Assembly (NCBI GenBank): GCA_028695495.1
Contig: JAQVIX010000005.1
Location: 1 to 64,000 of the forward strand
DNA from: Candidatus Cloacimonadota bacterium
GTDB taxonomy: Bacteria > Cloacimonadota > Cloacimonadia > Cloacimonadales > Cloacimonadaceae
Length of the DNA: 64,000 bases
Reading direction: 5' to 3'
Part shown: piece by piece, positions 44,781 through 54,800 of the stretch
Layout: every line of letters starts with the position of its first letter
Numbering within the stretch: the stretch's first letter is position 1
Notes under the pieces: generated by a model
What the model saw: the letters and a program-made list of their open reading frames with translations, nothing else
Told to the model about the DNA's origin: nothing
The model's database searches: none
Made by a program: the position numbers and the translations under genes

Positions 44781-46268
44781 TTAATTGTCCCTATTTATTA
44801 TAGCTTCAAAGGCGCGCTTTAGCTTTCTATCCAGGCTGGTAAAGGATTCATTTACTTTTTGCAATTGGCTTTCCTGACCGGGTATGGTTTTTTGCAGTAA
44901 TTCAGATGCGTTTTTTATTGCTTCAGTAGTTTGTGCATTGGCTTGGCGGATATCCTGGGTTATAGAACTCATTTCTTTGGCTAATTTTTCGATAGTATTT
45001 GCGTTGTGTTTGCTAATGGCGCTTATTTCCCGGGATAGATTTTCCAGCATTTGTTCATTGGTATTTTGCAACGAGTCTTTTAGCTGTTGCTGCATATTTC
45101 CCTGAGCCTTGCGGCTGCTTTCCTCAATTGCTATCAATTGCAGTTTGAAGGCATCGTTTGAGCTTTCTATACTGGTCTTGATATCTTCGAGTAGCTGGCT
45201 GGCATCATTCAGAGCACCGTTGACTATTTCTTTGGTATATTCTTGGTTTTCCACATATTTCTCGTAAGCTCTGTTGCTTTGGCTTATGCTTTCCGCCATG
45301 AGTATTGTAAGATTATTCATTAGATCCGAAGGACGGTTTAACTGGTTTTCCATTTGCCTTAATACTGCAATCTGGCTATGGAAGTTTTCTGCATATTCCA
45401 TCATAATATCAATGAGTTTCTCCGAAAGCGAAGCAAAATTATTTAGGTTTTGGGTCATGGATTTGATATTGACGCTGGACTGATGCAATTGGTCGATAGC
45501 TCTATTCCAATTCTTCTTTACGCTATCGATGGATTTACGTTCTTCTTCCAGTTTTTGGATAACCGCCTCCAGCTTGGCCTCATTACTATCCACCATTTGA
45601 AAGATGTTGGTCGCGCTGGTTTCTATTATTTTAGTTGCAAAATCTTCCAGTTTAGCATATTCATTTTCATTGTGCTCTAAAAGTAAATCGATTCCAGTTT
45701 GAAATGAAGATTCAATGCTTTTTGCCAATGAGTCAAGATCCATTTGTTTCATAGAATTATTTGCAAATAGGATATTAAATGCCCGCGTTCTCATCTTCAA
45801 GACTATGTTATCAATTTGTTTTTGAAAACGATTCTGCAATACATTGATAATCAAAGCTCCCAATAATCCTGCTATACTGGTAAAAAAAGCATGGGAAATA
45901 CTTGAAGTGAGTCCTGATGCTTCTACTTTCATTTCTAAAACATTTGGCAATATCTTCAAAGCGCCCGATAAACCTACAAAAGTGCCCAGTAAACCCAAGA
46001 TACTTAAGCTGCCTATTAGCAAATTTATCATACTGGCATCGCTATCCAGCTTATTATAAACAAAAGTCTCCAAATCTTGTTCGATAAAAAGTAGATTTGT
46101 AATTTGCCTTTTTTGATAAAAAGCAATTCTTTCATATAGCTTTTCTTCTATATCAAATTTGGATATCCTACGACCTTGTATTATTATTAGAAGCCATAAG
46201 GCATAAAGTATTGCAACTGCGATTAAAGACCAAACAATTGAAATAAAAATATAAAAAAGGGTTTCCAT
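44781..46268 (-). CDS. MotA/ZorA-like channel protein with long coiled-coil tail
   Basis: 495 residues. Membrane helices lie at about 3-30, 80-107 (INLLIGSLSILGLLGTFVGL) and 119-146 (SISHAFFTSIAGLLGALIIN), which match the MotA/TolQ/ExbB signature. From about 150 to the end it is a continuous polar helix rich in Gln, Glu, Asn and Ile, a long cytoplasmic tail as in ZorA of Zorya systems. TolQ/ExbB proteins are about half this length. With the MotB-like partner it would form a rotary or gated ion channel whose tail reaches into the cytoplasm. Confidence 0.85.
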   Translation of the reverse strand: METLFYIFISIVWSLIAVAILYALWLLIIIQGRRISKFDIEEKLYERIAFYQKRQITNLLFIEQDLETFVYNKLDSDASMINLLIGSLSILGLLGTFVGLSGALKILPNVLEMKVEASGLTSSISHAFFTSIAGLLGALIINVLQNRFQKQIDNIVLKMRTRAFNILFANNSMKQMDLDSLAKSIESSFQTGIDLLLEHNENEYAKLEDFATKIIETSATNIFQMVDSNEAKLEAVIQKLEEERKSIDSVKKNWNRAIDQLHQSSVNIKSMTQNLNNFASLSEKLIDIMMEYAENFHSQIAVLRQMENQLNRPSDLMNNLTILMAESISQSNRAYEKYVENQEYTKEIVNGALNDASQLLEDIKTSIESSNDAFKLQLIAIEESSRKAQGNMQQQLKDSLQNTNEQMLENLSREISAISKHNANTIEKLAKEMSSITQDIRQANAQTTEAIKNASELLQKTIPGQESQLQKVNESFTSLDRKLKRAFEAIINRDN

Positions 46269-46277
46269 TACTCTTCC

Positions 46278-47576
46278 TTAAATACTTACTATCACATCAG
46301 CTTTGTAGATTACTTGTTTGCAGATACTATTTCTAATCCCAAAAGCAACTGTTTCCACGCAGTTACCTCGCAAATACTGAGATTCTTTTGCACCTACAAA
46401 CCTGCATTCATTTACCGAAACAGGAGCTCCGGACTCAATACCAAAAAATTCCAAATTGTACTCTCTTACCAAATCTTTAACATTTGTTTTAAGATCAGCA
46501 TTACGACTTTCAGGAGAACTATAGTGGTATAGGATTCTATCTGCTCCAAGCTCAATATATTTCTCGTACAAAGCATTATTAAGTGAAGCCAAATCTTTTA
46601 CTCTTTTTACGGATTCCAAAGCTTGCAGGTTTTCTTCCTCACTTAAATCGTAAAAATATTCATTTACAATGGATTTCATCATTTTTACTGCGTCCTCAAT
46701 GACAGATCTGGAAGCACCGATTGAGCCTAAATCTTTGGCAATACCATTTAGCATTATCTCGGTAATTCTTGCATTTAGTTGGTTTTTCTGCGCCGTTTTT
46801 TTAATATCCTCAATGCCTTTTTCGTGTTCGCGTTTCAAACCCAATTTTTCCAATAGCTCATGGTATTTTTTCTGTTTTTCTTTTAGCTTTTCATAATCCT
46901 GATACTTTATATTGAGACTATTAATTTCCATTTTGTATCGTATAGCTTGGTTTTTTAGCAGTTCAATTTCATTTTCCATTCTTTTAAAGTCTTGTTCTCT
47001 TTTTTTCTTTTGATCCTCTCTGTTTGAAGGAGCCTGAGATTGATTTAACCTACTTATTCTATAACCCTCTCCTTCTTTTTCCAGATCAAGCTGAAAAGAG
47101 CCCAAATCCAATCTGCCCAGATAATTTAGCAATTCTTTTTCGCTTACCTTAAAGCGTTTCATTAAAAGCTCTGCCAATTCATATAAGCTTAGACTTTTGT
47201 TATAATGAAATCTATCGTCATCGCTTTTATTTACTTTCAAAATATATTTAAAGGTCATTATACCATTTGCTTTGCTTTGAGGATCTGCCAAAAACTGAAG
47301 CGGGTATTTAACACCTGTCGGTATATATTCATTATCCACCTTGCTTTGCTGTTCTTTTTGATACAGATTTTCTACAGGTTGAAAATCATTACCATTAAAG
47401 CGGTATTGGGGATTGCTTTCCAAATCAATTAGCTCAAGTGTTCCACTTCCTTCCGGCATTAGCTCTTTGAGCTTTTCATGTAGCCCTTTATATTGCGGCA
47501 GCATCTCGTCTAATTCGTCTTCTGGAAGGTTTTTAAATCGCTTGTCAGCATAATTATATTTTTTACTATTTGACAT
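46278..47576 (-). CDS. Cytoplasmic coiled-coil protein with GrpE-like C-terminus
   Basis: 432 residues with no signal or membrane segment. Residues 1-180 are of unknown fold; about 190-270 is a highly charged coiled coil. The last 60 residues (VREYNLEFFGIESGAPVSVN, then GNCVETVAFGIRN, then KADVIVSI) follow the pattern of the GrpE beta domain. GrpE proteins exchange nucleotide on Hsp70, and an Hsp70-like gene lies three genes upstream, so a nucleotide-exchange role is plausible. The match is by eye. It overlaps the previous gene by eleven bases. Confidence 0.6.
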   Translation of the reverse strand: MSNSKKYNYADKRFKNLPEDELDEMLPQYKGLHEKLKELMPEGSGTLELIDLESNPQYRFNGNDFQPVENLYQKEQQSKVDNEYIPTGVKYPLQFLADPQSKANGIMTFKYILKVNKSDDDRFHYNKSLSLYELAELLMKRFKVSEKELLNYLGRLDLGSFQLDLEKEGEGYRISRLNQSQAPSNREDQKKKREQDFKRMENEIELLKNQAIRYKMEINSLNIKYQDYEKLKEKQKKYHELLEKLGLKREHEKGIEDIKKTAQKNQLNARITEIMLNGIAKDLGSIGASRSVIEDAVKMMKSIVNEYFYDLSEEENLQALESVKRVKDLASLNNALYEKYIELGADRILYHYSSPESRNADLKTNVKDLVREYNLEFFGIESGAPVSVNECRFVGAKESQYLRGNCVETVAFGIRNSICKQVIYKADVIVSI

Positions 47577-48792
47577 TAATAAGCGCCTTTTCCAAATGAT
47601 TTGTGGTGGTAAACCCTGGATAAACTACTGAATGAACTGTATTGAGCTCGCCAAATACTTTGTCTTTATTCATGGTGGAGTCATCGAAAGCGGCGTCTGG
47701 CAGGGGCAAAATCAAGGTTAGGTTATATTGAGCTAAAATATCTGTAAGTATCTCATAAGCCATACTCAGTTTATCTCGATCTTTTGATAATGTGTAAATG
47801 CCTATGGAAGTAGAAAATTCATGAATAAAGGTTATTAATTTTCTCACCAGATCACTATCTGAAGTTTCCAAAAAGTCAAAAGATTTGCGGATTATTTCAT
47901 AGCGATCCGGGAAGTAAATCTGCAATTTATGAAAGCGTATATCCTGCTCTGGTTTTACATAATTCAAGATTTGCATCACATTATCTTTTAGCTCCGTAAG
48001 CTCTAATTCCAGCATGGAAATCTTAGTTTCAAATAACTCTTTGCTTTCCTGAGATTCTTTGGCTAATTCTGCTTTATTATTCTGGCAAGTTTCTGCGATG
48101 GTTTCATATATTACATTATTATCCTTTTTCTGCTCTTCTAAAATATTGAGTAAGTGCGTAGTAAGCTTCGTAATATTTTGAATATCTTCTTCTATTTTAC
48201 TGGTATCAATTTTCGAGGAAATAGGATCCGCTTTTGCTATTTCTTGGGTGATTACTTCTTTTACTTTCGGTTGATTTTTGAGCAGTTCAATTTCAAAACT
48301 AAGGTTTTTTAATGAGCTTGATACATTAAATAGCAGAGTATCCATATCTTTTAGTTTTGAAGGTATCTTACCCCAAAAATACAAGTTAAATATGCTTAAT
48401 ACTATTACAGATATTATTAGGGCAATAGCTAAAGCCCCGTAAAAAGATTTCTTAGTCTTTTGTATTTCTTTTATCAAGGTGCTATCGGGATGTGATTTCA
48501 TATCATCTATCTGATTTCTAAGATAAGATAATTCATCCATCATTTTTTGGTCGTTTTTTTCAATTAGTTTTTTTATCTCTGAATTATCAATCTTTTTTTC
48601 TTTTATTTCCTCTCCATTTCCAGCTTTTGAAGTATTAAGGCTATCCGGTAAATTCGTAATCTCAACATTCCCATTTCTGTTTTGACCATTGGGATTAGCC
48701 GGCGTTTTGTAACCGTTTTTTTTACACGACACCACAAAACTCATTATCACAAATGAGAGCAATACAATTAACATTAAGTATTTCTTTTCCAT
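47566..48792 (-). CDS. Lipoprotein with internal membrane helix, coiled coil and GrpE-like end
   Basis: 408 residues. Lipoprotein signal VIMSFVVSC (Cys23), a polar linker, then a second membrane helix (YGALAIALIISVIVLSIFNL, about 118-138) and a long coiled coil to about 290. The C-terminal domain ends FGELNTVHSVVYPGFTTTNH and LEKALINV, again like the GrpE beta domain. If the N-terminus is lipidated outside, the coiled coil and last domain lie in the cytoplasm, which would tether an Hsp70 exchange factor to the membrane. Its neighbour at 48797 has the same lipobox-plus-helix layout. Confidence 0.65.
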   Translation of the reverse strand: MEKKYLMLIVLLSFVIMSFVVSCKKNGYKTPANPNGQNRNGNVEITNLPDSLNTSKAGNGEEIKEKKIDNSEIKKLIEKNDQKMMDELSYLRNQIDDMKSHPDSTLIKEIQKTKKSFYGALAIALIISVIVLSIFNLYFWGKIPSKLKDMDTLLFNVSSSLKNLSFEIELLKNQPKVKEVITQEIAKADPISSKIDTSKIEEDIQNITKLTTHLLNILEEQKKDNNVIYETIAETCQNNKAELAKESQESKELFETKISMLELELTELKDNVMQILNYVKPEQDIRFHKLQIYFPDRYEIIRKSFDFLETSDSDLVRKLITFIHEFSTSIGIYTLSKDRDKLSMAYEILTDILAQYNLTLILPLPDAAFDDSTMNKDKVFGELNTVHSVVYPGFTTTNHLEKALINVK

Positions 48793-48796
48793 TTTT

Positions 48797-49279
48797 CTAA
48801 TCCCATTTCCACGGTGTTTTTGGAGTTTTTGTTTTATTTTGGGGGCTATATACCACTGGTTTTACCGCTTTACTTTTAGAAAAAAAGATTTTATACACGG
48901 AAAGCCCCAGCAGCGCCAAAAACGATACTGCAGATATAGCAAAAATTATAAGATTCCAGAAAAGTAAACTCTGGACTTTTTTCATGTCCTTTTGTTGTAA
49001 TACAAAAAGGCTATCCAGGCTGGCAGTTATTGCATCCATCTTGGGTTCCAGCGCCGAGAAGTCTATTTTTAGGCTTCTTGTTTTTTCGCTATCCTTAGCT
49101 ATGTTTTCATTCAAACCATTCTTCTTCTCGTATTCTTCAGAATGGGCTTCCTGCTTATTTGGCTTATTTGTTTTTGGCGTATAGCTTATTGTTGCATCGT
49201 CTTTGGCGTTACAAGAGCTTAATACACATAGTGCAAATAACGCGGCAAGCAGCATTAGCAGCAGATATTTTTTATTCAT
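48797..49279 (-). CDS. Small lipoprotein with second membrane helix
   Basis: 160 residues from the ATG at 49279, which overlaps the Hsp70 stop by eight bases; a TTG two codons earlier is possible. Signal ALFALCVLSSC (Cys22), polar linker, then a membrane helix (LLFWNLIIFAISAVSFLALL, about 106-125) and a short basic Pro/Lys tail. Looks like a shorter version of the next protein without the coiled coil. Function unknown; probably a membrane anchor of the complex. Confidence 0.7.
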   Translation of the reverse strand: MNKKYLLLMLLAALFALCVLSSCNAKDDATISYTPKTNKPNKQEAHSEEYEKKNGLNENIAKDSEKTRSLKIDFSALEPKMDAITASLDSLFVLQQKDMKKVQSLLFWNLIIFAISAVSFLALLGLSVYKIFFSKSKAVKPVVYSPQNKTKTPKTPWKWD

Positions 49280-51860
49280 GATCAAGTTCCAATTTCCAGG
49301 GGCTATCTATTTCCCTGCCGTTTTCTTCTACATATTGCCATTTGCTATAAATTTTATGAGCATAGTATTTGAGACAGAGAGTTATTTTTCCGGTTGCTTT
49401 TACTACCGGAGGCGATATCTCAAAAGCCAGCGCCGGCTTTTCTTCCACCTTGCTATAGTGAACCGCTATTGGCAGCTTTCTATGAGCGGGAAATCTTAGC
49501 TTGCAGCTATGTTCTTCATCCATATCCAGCCAGCGCTTGAAGAGTACTCTTTCTTCATTCAACGACGAATAGATAAAGAATTTCAGGGTACTGCGGTTCA
49601 AACCTTGAAATACTATTTCCCCGCCCCGGGACCTGTAAATATAGGCACCACGGGCTACGGAAGTTTTAATACTCTCTGTTTCCAGCAATACTTTATCTTT
49701 TCCAAATTCCTGTTCGGCATATAACCTGAATAGCGGCAAACGACAGCTATTTCCAGCTAAGATAATAAAATCTACATAAGGAACGCGTATTTGTCCATTT
49801 TCATACAAGCCCATTATCACTTCGTTAATACGCGACATCTGATTTTGAATGGAGAATATATCTGCATTCCTGGCATTAGATTCTCCACCTGCAAATACTT
49901 TAAAGTATTCTGAGGATGAGTCCAGAGATTTTGCCAGTTTTTGTATTGCATCCCTTAAGTTCTTATCATTTGCCATTTCCTGGCTTTGTTTTATTTTCTC
50001 TTGTTCGTAATAAGTGAATTGATTTCTAAAATGATTTGCCTCGGCACCTGCGCCAAAGATATCATCAAACTTATCAGGTATCTTTTGGGTTTCGCTTCCC
50101 TTACATTTTGCCAGCGCATAAGAAAGATAGATACCGTTAAACTTTTGGGTGCCCCAGGAAGCCGCCACATTTATTAAAGGCATATCATCGTCAACTGCAT
50201 TATAGGATACTATCGCATAGTCCGTTGTGCCGCCACCACAATCAAAGATACCTACCGTTACCTCTTTATTTTTGATAGCATAGCTCTTTACTAACTCATT
50301 TTCCATCAGGTAATAATAAGCAATTGCTTCAGGTTCCGTCATGCAGGCATCTTCGATTATACGGTAATCTAAACTGCGAAAAATATCTAAATAGGTATTT
50401 CTGGTGCTCTTATTAAAGATTGCCGGATAGGTAGCCACTATTTCCCGCGGTTGCTTTTGCGTATAGTTCTGGATGCGGTTAATCAATTCGGAAAGGTAAA
50501 TCTGGGTAAGCTCTATGGGAGTAAAGGAAAAATAGTTTTGTTTGCCGTCCGTATATATCTGCCTCTTTTCCGCATCTCTCATTAGTAGGGATTTAAAATT
50601 AAATGCCATATCCGAGCCCCCGCTGGTATCATTTTCCGGAAAGAGATATTCATGGCTGTAGATATCAGCACCAAAACGCTTGAAGCTGATCAAACTCTTA
50701 TGCTCTTTTAAACCTTTTGCGCTTAATACAAAGGAACCTGTATCATCTATCAAACATGAATTTGTAGTTCCAAAATCGATCACGGCAAAACTGGAATATT
50801 CCATTTCTTCCTCTACCACCATAGCATATTTATAATGCTTTATAATGGAATAAGGAAAGCTATTGCCTTTTATTTCCAGCTCGATGCCGAAGTGAAATGT
50901 CTTTTCAGCGCGCAAATGTGCAAAGTCTGTTTCCGAAAGAACACCCGGCACATATTGAAGCTGGATTTTCAAATCCGCATCATGTTCAAATCGTTTGCGG
51001 TTTTCCACCCGCAGACATTGTCGCGTGCTTTTCACGCTAAAATATTCCAAATCCGAACCCGCTACCTTATTTATATGAGCGGAGGTTTTGCCTATTACTA
51101 CATTAAAACAAAGCTCTGCCATGGGTGCCTTAGGATTTGCCAGGTTAAAGATAGCATTTTCCAGTTCTTTAGGCGGTAAGATGTCGAATTTGGGAATTTT
51201 ATTTACCATCAGCATTATTTGTTTGGACGCTACATAATTGTTTTGATATTTAAGGATTAGGTTGCAGCTTTGAGGTACGGGATTATCTGCTACAAAGCCT
51301 TCAAAAGCTTCTTTGGGAATTACGAGTTTATCCCCTTTATTCAAGGCAACAATGGTGAAATCATGAATATGCAATTCTAGGCTACACATCTTGAAAAAAC
51401 TTCTATTATCGGTAAACTCAACAAAGAATTCTTCGTAATAGCTAAAAGTGACAAGGGGGTCTTCTGTCTTGGAATTAAATACCGGCAATTCATAGAGGTC
51501 TTGCACCCTCAAGCTCAATGTTTCGGGATTTAATAATTCCAGGTTAAAACTTTGAATCGGAAAATCTACAAAATCCAAAAGCATGGTTTTGTTATTGTGG
51601 GTAGGGATTTTCTCAATACTTAGCCTTAGATTATTTCCATCCTTTATGGTAGATTCTGCGCCAAGCAGTTCGATACCGGAATATGATACACTTCTTAGCT
51701 TTAGTGCACTTGAGCCCTTGATATGGAATTTTACAAAAAAAGCTTCACCCAACACGGCAAAGCCGGGCTGGGTGAAGCTAAGCTCCAGTTGAGCCGTTCC
51801 GCATAGCGGGCAAAAATTAAAGGCTCTGTTATCTGGATAACCGCATTTTTTACAGATCAT
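49272..51860 (-). CDS. Hsp70/DnaK-like ATPase with zinc ribbon and beta domains
   Basis: 862 residues. N-terminal zinc ribbon MICKKCGYPDNRAFNFCPLC (Cys3, 6, 17, 20). About 25-345 are two or three beta-sandwich-like regions. The Hsp70-type ATPase spans about 355-740, with phosphate-1 AVIDFGTTNSCL (359-370), phosphate-2 GIFDCGGGTTDY (537-548) and adenosine motif FIILAGNSCRLPL (698-710). A C-terminal beta region replaces the usual peptide-binding domain and lid. It should bind ATP and clients through unusual domains. Its neighbours include two GrpE-like proteins and a tubulin-like GTPase, which suggests chaperoned assembly of the tubulin or motor. Confidence 0.88.
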   Translation of the reverse strand: MICKKCGYPDNRAFNFCPLCGTAQLELSFTQPGFAVLGEAFFVKFHIKGSSALKLRSVSYSGIELLGAESTIKDGNNLRLSIEKIPTHNNKTMLLDFVDFPIQSFNLELLNPETLSLRVQDLYELPVFNSKTEDPLVTFSYYEEFFVEFTDNRSFFKMCSLELHIHDFTIVALNKGDKLVIPKEAFEGFVADNPVPQSCNLILKYQNNYVASKQIMLMVNKIPKFDILPPKELENAIFNLANPKAPMAELCFNVVIGKTSAHINKVAGSDLEYFSVKSTRQCLRVENRKRFEHDADLKIQLQYVPGVLSETDFAHLRAEKTFHFGIELEIKGNSFPYSIIKHYKYAMVVEEEMEYSSFAVIDFGTTNSCLIDDTGSFVLSAKGLKEHKSLISFKRFGADIYSHEYLFPENDTSGGSDMAFNFKSLLMRDAEKRQIYTDGKQNYFSFTPIELTQIYLSELINRIQNYTQKQPREIVATYPAIFNKSTRNTYLDIFRSLDYRIIEDACMTEPEAIAYYYLMENELVKSYAIKNKEVTVGIFDCGGGTTDYAIVSYNAVDDDMPLINVAASWGTQKFNGIYLSYALAKCKGSETQKIPDKFDDIFGAGAEANHFRNQFTYYEQEKIKQSQEMANDKNLRDAIQKLAKSLDSSSEYFKVFAGGESNARNADIFSIQNQMSRINEVIMGLYENGQIRVPYVDFIILAGNSCRLPLFRLYAEQEFGKDKVLLETESIKTSVARGAYIYRSRGGEIVFQGLNRSTLKFFIYSSLNEERVLFKRWLDMDEEHSCKLRFPAHRKLPIAVHYSKVEEKPALAFEISPPVVKATGKITLCLKYYAHKIYSKWQYVEENGREIDSPWKLELDHE

Positions 51861-51877
51861 TGCTACAATACACCTTC

Positions 51878-54800
51878 TTATTGTAATTTGCTTTTATCAT
51901 ATACATAGATGCCTTCACTAAACTCGCTGGTATAGTAAGGCATTTTTATATAATTTTCAGGCTTGTATTCCTCTTCATACAAAGAATCAATGTAGGCATC
52001 CATCTCATCTTTGTTCGGATATTCGCTTGCCATCTTCTGCTTGATCTCGTCTATTACCATGGTTTGGATTTCTTCCATTGCCCATTTACCAATGGTAATG
52101 GAGCCATGGGAAATGGGGTACTTTTCCAGATTCCGCAGGTTCAAAATGATGGCTCCCAAGATTTGGATCAGCTCTTTTACCTGATAGTCATTCAGATTGC
52201 TATCTCTTACTATTCTATCTTTGATATCATTATAACCTTTTTGTAGCAGAGTTTCGGAAATGGATTCCAATTGCTTTTGCAAGTCCTCTTTTCGTTCTAC
52301 CCCACGCTCGCGGTATAAATACCTGAATCTCCATTCATATTGGTTGTTATCCAAGCTTATCTTGTTATAAGAGATTACACCCAATAGAACCGCTTTCATG
52401 GCATTCCGGTAAGCATTGCTAAAGCTATTGAAGCTACTATCGTCCATGCATTTCAGCAGGCGCAGGTATTCAAAATCCTTGGTGGTATAGCGCTGATACA
52501 CTCTATCCGGATCTCGGATATCCGAGTAAAAGGCATTGCGCAGGCGATCAAGCTGATCTATAGCTACCAGCGGGAAGCCGCTGCCTTCTTTGAAGAATAC
52601 TATGCTTTCTTCCAAATCGCTGGTGCTAAAGCCTATTGACCTGCCCACGATCTCATCGATCAATTCCCGCAACGCCATACTGGCGTTATTGTTGATACCG
52701 TTTTTTAGTACCGATTCGTTTTTGATGTTTTGGTTTATTTCTTCATGAGAGATAAAGTTTAACCTCATGCAGGATTGCTCATATACTTTGTTTATGCCGC
52801 GTTTTATTTCCTCGCGGTGTTTATCTTCCTGTAAGAGGTTATACAATTCCTTATCCACGGTTCTGTTTGCCATAAAGTCTTGCATAAATTCAGCAGCATA
52901 GCTTTCTAAGAGTTTTTTTAGATTTATGTTGTTCTTTAGCAATAATTCCTGCTGGTTTGCCAATGCATACACAAAGTACATTGCAGGGGTTTCGCTTAGG
53001 TCGTATTCACGCAGGAAGGAACCGATATCGTCTGAAAGTTTGCTTGCGATAAGTTGCAGAAAATCGCTATAGCCATTTTCTTTCTGGTTCTTTAATATGG
53101 CTTCCAGATCTTCAGTTATTTCTGCTTCCAGGTAGTTATCCAAAACCAATTTGCGCAAGGAAAGCTGCTGATGTTTAAACTCAAAAGCTTTGGCATCCTG
53201 AGCAAAGCTTTCCGACCATTTGCTAAGCGTATCATACATTTGATTCTGATTGTTATTTTCCAAGCTTTCCACATTCACACGAATATGCCTTTCTGCTTCC
53301 AAATAAGCACTCTCTATTGTTTTGAAAATACTATGGTTCAAAAGCTTGCTAATCTGGTTTTCGTGTTGGGCGGCATAGTTTTCAATGGCTTTCTTAAGCT
53401 GATTCTTATATCTGTCTTGTTCATTTTCCAGCCGGTCCTGATAGTAGGCTACAGCTTTATGGCGATAGCCAATAAAGAATAGCGGAATGTTTTGGGCGCT
53501 TTGTGTATATCTCTGCATATTTTGCACAGCGGAGGCTTCCGGTACTGCCAATCCATCGGGAGTATGATAGGTAAAATCGCCCGGATTTTTCTTTCGCGGT
53601 ATCTCTTTGATCTTATTTATCTGATTTGTTTTGATTTGAGCTATCATGGCTTTTGCTGTACTAATGCCATTCTTTTCCAAAGAGCTAAGCACATTGTAAT
53701 ACTTAGAAATAATCTGTTTTGGTATTTTGCTTAATACCATCATTTTGTATTTTTCCAAAGTGCTATGGCATGAACCCACATAATGCGAATCGTTCTTAAG
53801 TTCTTTTTCCAATTCTTTCTTCTTGTTAGCAAAGAAATCGTCTATCTCTTTGCTAAGGCTTGCCTGGATGCCTTCGATATTTTGATAGTCTCCTGCCCGA
53901 ATGTCCGGTCTGTTCAAAAGCTCTTGTACCTTGGTTTCCCGTGCGTGACGGAGCTTTTTCATTAGCTCATCCACCGGAGTTTGACCAGTATCTCCCGTTT
54001 CCAAAGCGCGCCACAATCCTTCCGGCTCCAGAATATCTATATCCAGCTTGCCCTCTGGATCCGTATATAAATCACCACTTGCCTGACCTTCTGCAGCCAA
54101 ATTTGCACAAAGACTGGATAAGAACTTATATTTTGCCCAGTGCTTAATGCGCCGTTTATTAAACTCAATCAAACCCAAACCCATACTGGTATAAGTAGTA
54201 GAATAATAATTGGATATTTCCAGGGTCTTTCCATTTCTGTGGATTACGTTTCGATAGTCGATTTTATTTTGGTAGCCTTTTATCACATTCGTGCGGGCAG
54301 AACGCACATCGGCATCAAATCCGGTATCATTGTAGCCCATGATCAGATATTCTGCCACGATATTGAAGGCTTCTTCTAGGGAGGGCTCTATTTGCGCATT
54401 TTCGTAAATATTGCTTACCAAATTCAGCTTTTTGTAGATAGGCAGGGTTACTTCATGTTTTAGGTCTAAATGCCAGCTAAAATCAAAGAGACTGGGGTTT
54501 TGGTCTTTTACAATTTGATTTGCCGGCGTCATGTAAAAATCCAATTCCTGTAAGGCGGCAAAGCAATTTGCATCTCGTTCACTTTGCGAGCCGGCAACCG
54601 GATCGGTACGATCGTTCGCAAAAATATCCGAAAGGAAGAAGATGCCGGTAGGGATCAGATTGCTATCTATCTTCTGCAAAAGTGCGGCAATATCTATTAT
54701 CATGCCAGAGCCTGTTCCGCCCGCCAATGAACCAATCACATACACATCTATGTCGTTTGCATCGGAAAGATTTGGCACGTCGAAATTTGCATCTTTTAGC

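Noticed and set aside
44046-46268. Flagellar stator genes
   Set aside because: No other flagellar or chemotaxis genes are present, and the coiled-coil tail is unlike MotA.
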